Below, piece after piece: positions 6,929 to 9,685 of a stretch of 9,685 nt of DNA (the stretch's first letter is position 1; each line of letters opens with the position of its first letter). The stretch is from Dehalococcoidia bacterium UBA7891. Lineage in GTDB: Bacteria > Chloroflexota > Dehalococcoidia > Lucifugimonadales > UBA826. The notes beneath the pieces were generated by a model. The model worked only from the letters and a program-made list of their open reading frames with translations, had not been told where the DNA came from and did not search any database. The stretch is taken from assembly GCA_002500485.1 (NCBI GenBank), contig DLRJ01000160.1:1-9685 (forward strand). The letters are read 5' to 3'. The position numbers were made by a program, and so were the translations under genes.

Positions 6929-9583
6929 ATGAATATCAAGGAAATACTGGTTCTTCACCACAGTCATTTGGATGTAGGATACACGCATAGCCAACCCATT
7001 GTGTGGCAGCTTCAATACGAATTTATTGAGCAGGCACTGGATTTATTGGACAATACTGCTGACTGGGATGAGTTCTCAAAACCGCGCTGGACGTGTGAAG
7101 TAACAGCCCAGGTAGTAGCATGGCTGAAATTTGCTGATAAATCACGCGTAGAAAAATTTAAAAAATTTGTTGCTGAAGATAGAATAGGCATATCGGGTTT
7201 AGAATATAATACCACACCTAACTCAAATGCGGAACAACTTTCCCTACAGCTTCAAAATGTTAAAAGAATGAGAGATTTGTTCGGTGTTGAAATAAAGACC
7301 GTTCATCAACATGACGTAAACGGGATTCCGTGGAGCGCAACAGACATAATGACTGATGCAGGTATTGAATTGTTTATCATGGCTACAAATAATCATTTTG
7401 GTGGATATACTTATAAACGGCCTTCAGTTTTTCGCTGGAAAACTCCTTCACAAAGGGAATTACTTGTAATGAATGGAGCACATTACACCATGTTCGATCA
7501 ATTGATGGATACGCACACTAATAATCTGGAAAAAATGGAAACCGGATATCAGATATATTTAGACCATTTAGAGAAAATGGACTATAATTTGGATTTTATT
7601 TATTTAACCACTGCTAATCCACCCGTATGTTATGACAATGCGCCGCCAAATTTGGATGTGGCCAGATTAATTAGATTGTGGAATGAAAAAGGTAAAGAAC
7701 CGAAGATTAGATACATAACACCAAATATGTTGTTAGAGCGAATAAAAAAAGTTCCACTAAATAAGATCAAAACTTTAAATGGAGATTGGACAGATTATTG
7801 GAATTTTGGATGTGCAAGTACAGCTTATGAAACAAAAATAAATTTGAATACCAAATCCTTACTTTATACCGCCGAAATGATTTCAGCATGCAGTAATAAT
7901 CTAACAAAGTTTAGAATGGACGATGTCTTAGAAAAAGCACGAAATAACATTAATACTTTTGATGAGCATACTTGGGGTGCCTTTAATTCAGTCGAATTTG
8001 ATAATGATTTCGTAAGATCACAATCTCATATGAAAAAACAATTGGCATATGAGGGCAGAGAACTGGTTGAATATTACCTGATAAACGAATTGGAAAATCT
8101 TAGTGGTAATCCGGAAAGTCTAGACTCACAACAAGGTGTAATGGTTGTAAACTCCATTCCGGTGAAAAGAAAAGTCTACATACCCATTCCGGATTGGTGG
8201 AAACTTGAAGGGAAAAGACTCAGAACAGCCCGTTTTGGTTGGATAAATCGATATCAACAATTACAGGAATCTCACCTCTATGGACCTGTTGAATTAGATG
8301 CATGCAGTTGGAAAAAAATACCTCTTGAAAAGTTGGAAATTGCAGAAAAAACAAAGTTAGTCAATGCAGGTGATAATATAGAAAGAACTGTAATTCACCG
8401 CCTTAATCGCCCCGGAGGCGTACCGGAGGAAGTTGGATTAAGTTTTATTGAATCCCCATTTCACAGGCTGGAATACAATAAGGATACCGGGGAAATCACT
8501 TCCTTATTCGATAAGATTTTAAACTGGGAAATAACAGATCAGGGAAATAAATACACTTTTTTTCAATTTGTACGTGAATACCCAGATCCTTTAATTGATA
8601 AAGATAGAACGAGTTTATATGCGAGAGATTTGGTCAAGGAAAAATTTGATGCAAATTGTTGGTGTACGGATTGGAAAGAAAAACATGAAACTGCATTGGA
8701 ATTTGTGGAATCTAGAACTGAGCATGCCCCTTATGGGATTACTCTGGTTCTTAAATTTAAAGTAGCCGGTGCTAAATATCTAGAGCAACACATTACGCTG
8801 CAACATGATTCAGAACTCATTCTTTTAGATATTACAATTCATAAAGAAGATATAAGAACTCCTGAGTCGATCTATTTTGTTTTTCCACTTAATTTGAAAC
8901 AGGATTGGAAGGCTCATTTCGATACGTGCGGTGTTCATGTTGAACTGGATGAAGAACAATTACCAAAATCCAACAGAGGATGGCAAACCGTTGAATCTTA
9001 TGCCTCAATATATAATGATGATAAAGGTGTGGCCTTATTTTGCCCTGATGCTCCAATGGTTCAATTTGGAAATTTTAATTTTGGTAGAAAATACTTTTCA
9101 ATTGAAAGAAATCAATCGCCGCTTTTGTTGGCATGGCCATTAAATAATTACTGGGATACCAACTTTAGTTCCAGTCAGCCTGGTTTAATTAAACTATCTT
9201 ATGGATTTTCTACATTTAAAAAGTATAGTAAACAGAAAATGTTTAAATTGGGCAGAGAAGTTATGATACCGGTTGAAATTCATCCGGCTTTGATCTGTCC
9301 AAAACCGGAATCAGGGTATTTCATTCAAATTGAAGACAACAATCTGCAATTATTAAATCAGAAGATATCGTATGATAAAAAAGGAATAATTATAAGGGTT
9401 ATTAAAACGAGTTCTGATTCAGGACCTACATTAATCAGATTTCCCCGAAATATAAGAGAAGCATTTTTAGTAAATACTTTGGAAGAAATAAAAGATAAAC
9501 TAAAAGTAAAAGAAAATAGTATTTTTATTGAACTGGTGTCAAATAGGATAACCCAAATATTGGTTATTCCTGATTTTAAATAA
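6929..9583 (+). CDS. Glycoside hydrolase family 38-like (alpha-mannosidase-type) protein, cytoplasmic
   Basis: From ATG 6929 this is an 884-residue protein. Residues 10-18 read HHSHLDVGY, the GH38 first strand H-x-H-x-D-x-G that supplies two zinc ligands (H13, D15). VHQHDVNG places D129 where GH38 enzymes have the nucleophile and zinc ligand. DEHTWGA provides H347 as the fourth ligand, so the zinc site looks complete. NGDWTDYW near residue 284 is another conserved block of this group. From about residue 505, FHRLEYNKDTGEITSLFDK begins the beta-sandwich C-terminal region of GH38 (motif tG-x-I-x-S-L-x-D). No signal peptide or membrane segment is seen, so it probably acts on imported oligosaccharides in the cytoplasm. 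Y18-T-H in place of the common G-W-x suggests a divergent subgroup, and specificity for alpha-mannosides is not assured. It is AT-rich (one sampled line has 17 G+C in 60), like the propeller gene at the left edge. Confidence 0.82.
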   Translation: MNIKEILVLHHSHLDVGYTHSQPIVWQLQYEFIEQALDLLDNTADWDEFSKPRWTCEVTAQVVAWLKFADKSRVEKFKKFVAEDRIGISGLEYNTTPNSNAEQLSLQLQNVKRMRDLFGVEIKTVHQHDVNGIPWSATDIMTDAGIELFIMATNNHFGGYTYKRPSVFRWKTPSQRELLVMNGAHYTMFDQLMDTHTNNLEKMETGYQIYLDHLEKMDYNLDFIYLTTANPPVCYDNAPPNLDVARLIRLWNEKGKEPKIRYITPNMLLERIKKVPLNKIKTLNGDWTDYWNFGCASTAYETKINLNTKSLLYTAEMISACSNNLTKFRMDDVLEKARNNINTFDEHTWGAFNSVEFDNDFVRSQSHMKKQLAYEGRELVEYYLINELENLSGNPESLDSQQGVMVVNSIPVKRKVYIPIPDWWKLEGKRLRTARFGWINRYQQLQESHLYGPVELDACSWKKIPLEKLEIAEKTKLVNAGDNIERTVIHRLNRPGGVPEEVGLSFIESPFHRLEYNKDTGEITSLFDKILNWEITDQGNKYTFFQFVREYPDPLIDKDRTSLYARDLVKEKFDANCWCTDWKEKHETALEFVESRTEHAPYGITLVLKFKVAGAKYLEQHITLQHDSELILLDITIHKEDIRTPESIYFVFPLNLKQDWKAHFDTCGVHVELDEEQLPKSNRGWQTVESYASIYNDDKGVALFCPDAPMVQFGNFNFGRKYFSIERNQSPLLLAWPLNNYWDTNFSSSQPGLIKLSYGFSTFKKYSKQKMFKLGREVMIPVEIHPALICPKPESGYFIQIEDNNLQLLNQKISYDKKGIIIRVIKTSSDSGPTLIRFPRNIREAFLVNTLEEIKDKLKVKENSIFIELVSNRITQILVIPDFK

Positions 9584-9608
9584 TTATATAAGATTTTTTC
9601 AGAATCAA

Positions 9609-9626
9609 TTACAGTTGTGACTGTAA
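9609..9626 (+). repeat. Perfect 7-bp dyad with 4-base centre, possible operator
   Basis: TTACAGT at 9609-9615 and ACTGTAA at 9620-9626 are exact inverted copies around TGTG. The dyad lies between the GH38-like gene and the next start at 9658. There is no T-run directly after it, so it does not look like an intrinsic terminator; a binding site for a dimeric regulator is more plausible. By chance alone, a 7-bp dyad is uncommon but not rare in AT-rich DNA. Confidence 0.4.
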
Positions 9627-9644
9627 ATAACATATTTCATAGAA

Positions 9645-9649
9645 AAGGG
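9645..9649 (+). promoter_or_regulatory. Ribosome binding site for the gene entering at the right edge
   Basis: AAGGG lies 8 bases before ATG 9658, good spacing for translation initiation. It is the main support for calling a gene that runs out of the window. Confidence 0.55.
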
Positions 9650-9657
9650 TAAAATCG

Positions 9658-9685
9658 ATGATCAATTTAAATAATAATTTTCCTG
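9658..9685 (+). CDS. Start of an unidentified gene, 3' truncated
   Basis: ATG 9658 is followed by eight more open codons and one base to the window end (MINLNNNFP). The upstream AAGGG and the shared orientation support a real start, 74 bases after the GH38-like gene. Nine residues are too few to assign a family. Confidence 0.5.

Overview
This window looks like chromosomal DNA from an anaerobic, polysaccharide-using bacterium. Every gene I can support lies on the + strand. Several starts have Shine-Dalgarno sequences (AAGGGA, AGGAGAG, AGGGAG, AGGAA, AAGGG), while others have weak ones or none. Linking corrinoid methyltransferase genes to glycoside-hydrolase-type genes is in keeping with anaerobic lineages such as Lentisphaerota, Planctomycetota, Chloroflexota or anaerobic Bacteroidota. 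The sequence alone does not settle the phylum.

Layout: (1) 1-807 is the 3' part of a beta-propeller, glycosidase-like gene that enters from the left. (2) 1016-4286 holds three consecutive, tightly packed genes of the uroporphyrinogen decarboxylase (URO-D) fold. They are of the MtaA/MtbA/MtvB methyltransferase type, not heme-synthesis HemE. (3) 4392-5786 holds a stand-alone relative of the AdoMet-binding reactivation domain of methionine synthase, followed 9 bases later by a MtaC/MtbC-type corrinoid protein with an intact D-x-H-x-x-G motif. (4) 5915-6802 is a stand-alone homocysteine-binding (MetH N-terminal) methyltransferase domain with its three zinc cysteines. (5) 6929-9583 is a large cytoplasmic GH38 alpha-mannosidase-like enzyme. 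(6) 9658 to the end is the first few codons of another gene, preceded by a Shine-Dalgarno sequence and a perfect 7-bp dyad.

Taken together, 1016-6802 resembles a methionine synthase split into separate proteins: homocysteine module, cobalamin module and reactivation module. The methyltetrahydrofolate-binding module is missing, and three URO-D-fold methyltransferases stand in its place. The simplest reading is a corrinoid-dependent pathway that takes methyl groups from one or more unknown methylated compounds onto the corrinoid protein. They would then pass to homocysteine, to another thiol via the first URO-D protein, or to both. The carbohydrate-active genes on both sides suggest, without proving, that the methyl donor could be an O-methylated sugar or a methoxylated compound from the same biomass.

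Sampled lines of the URO-D and corrinoid genes are clearly richer in G+C than sampled lines of the two flanking carbohydrate genes, so the methyltransfer block may have a separate history. No intergenic gap exceeds about 210 bases. The gaps at 808-1015, 4287-4391, 5787-5914, 6803-6928 and 9584-9657 show no tRNA, CRISPR array, insertion sequence or convincing sigma-70-type promoter by eye.
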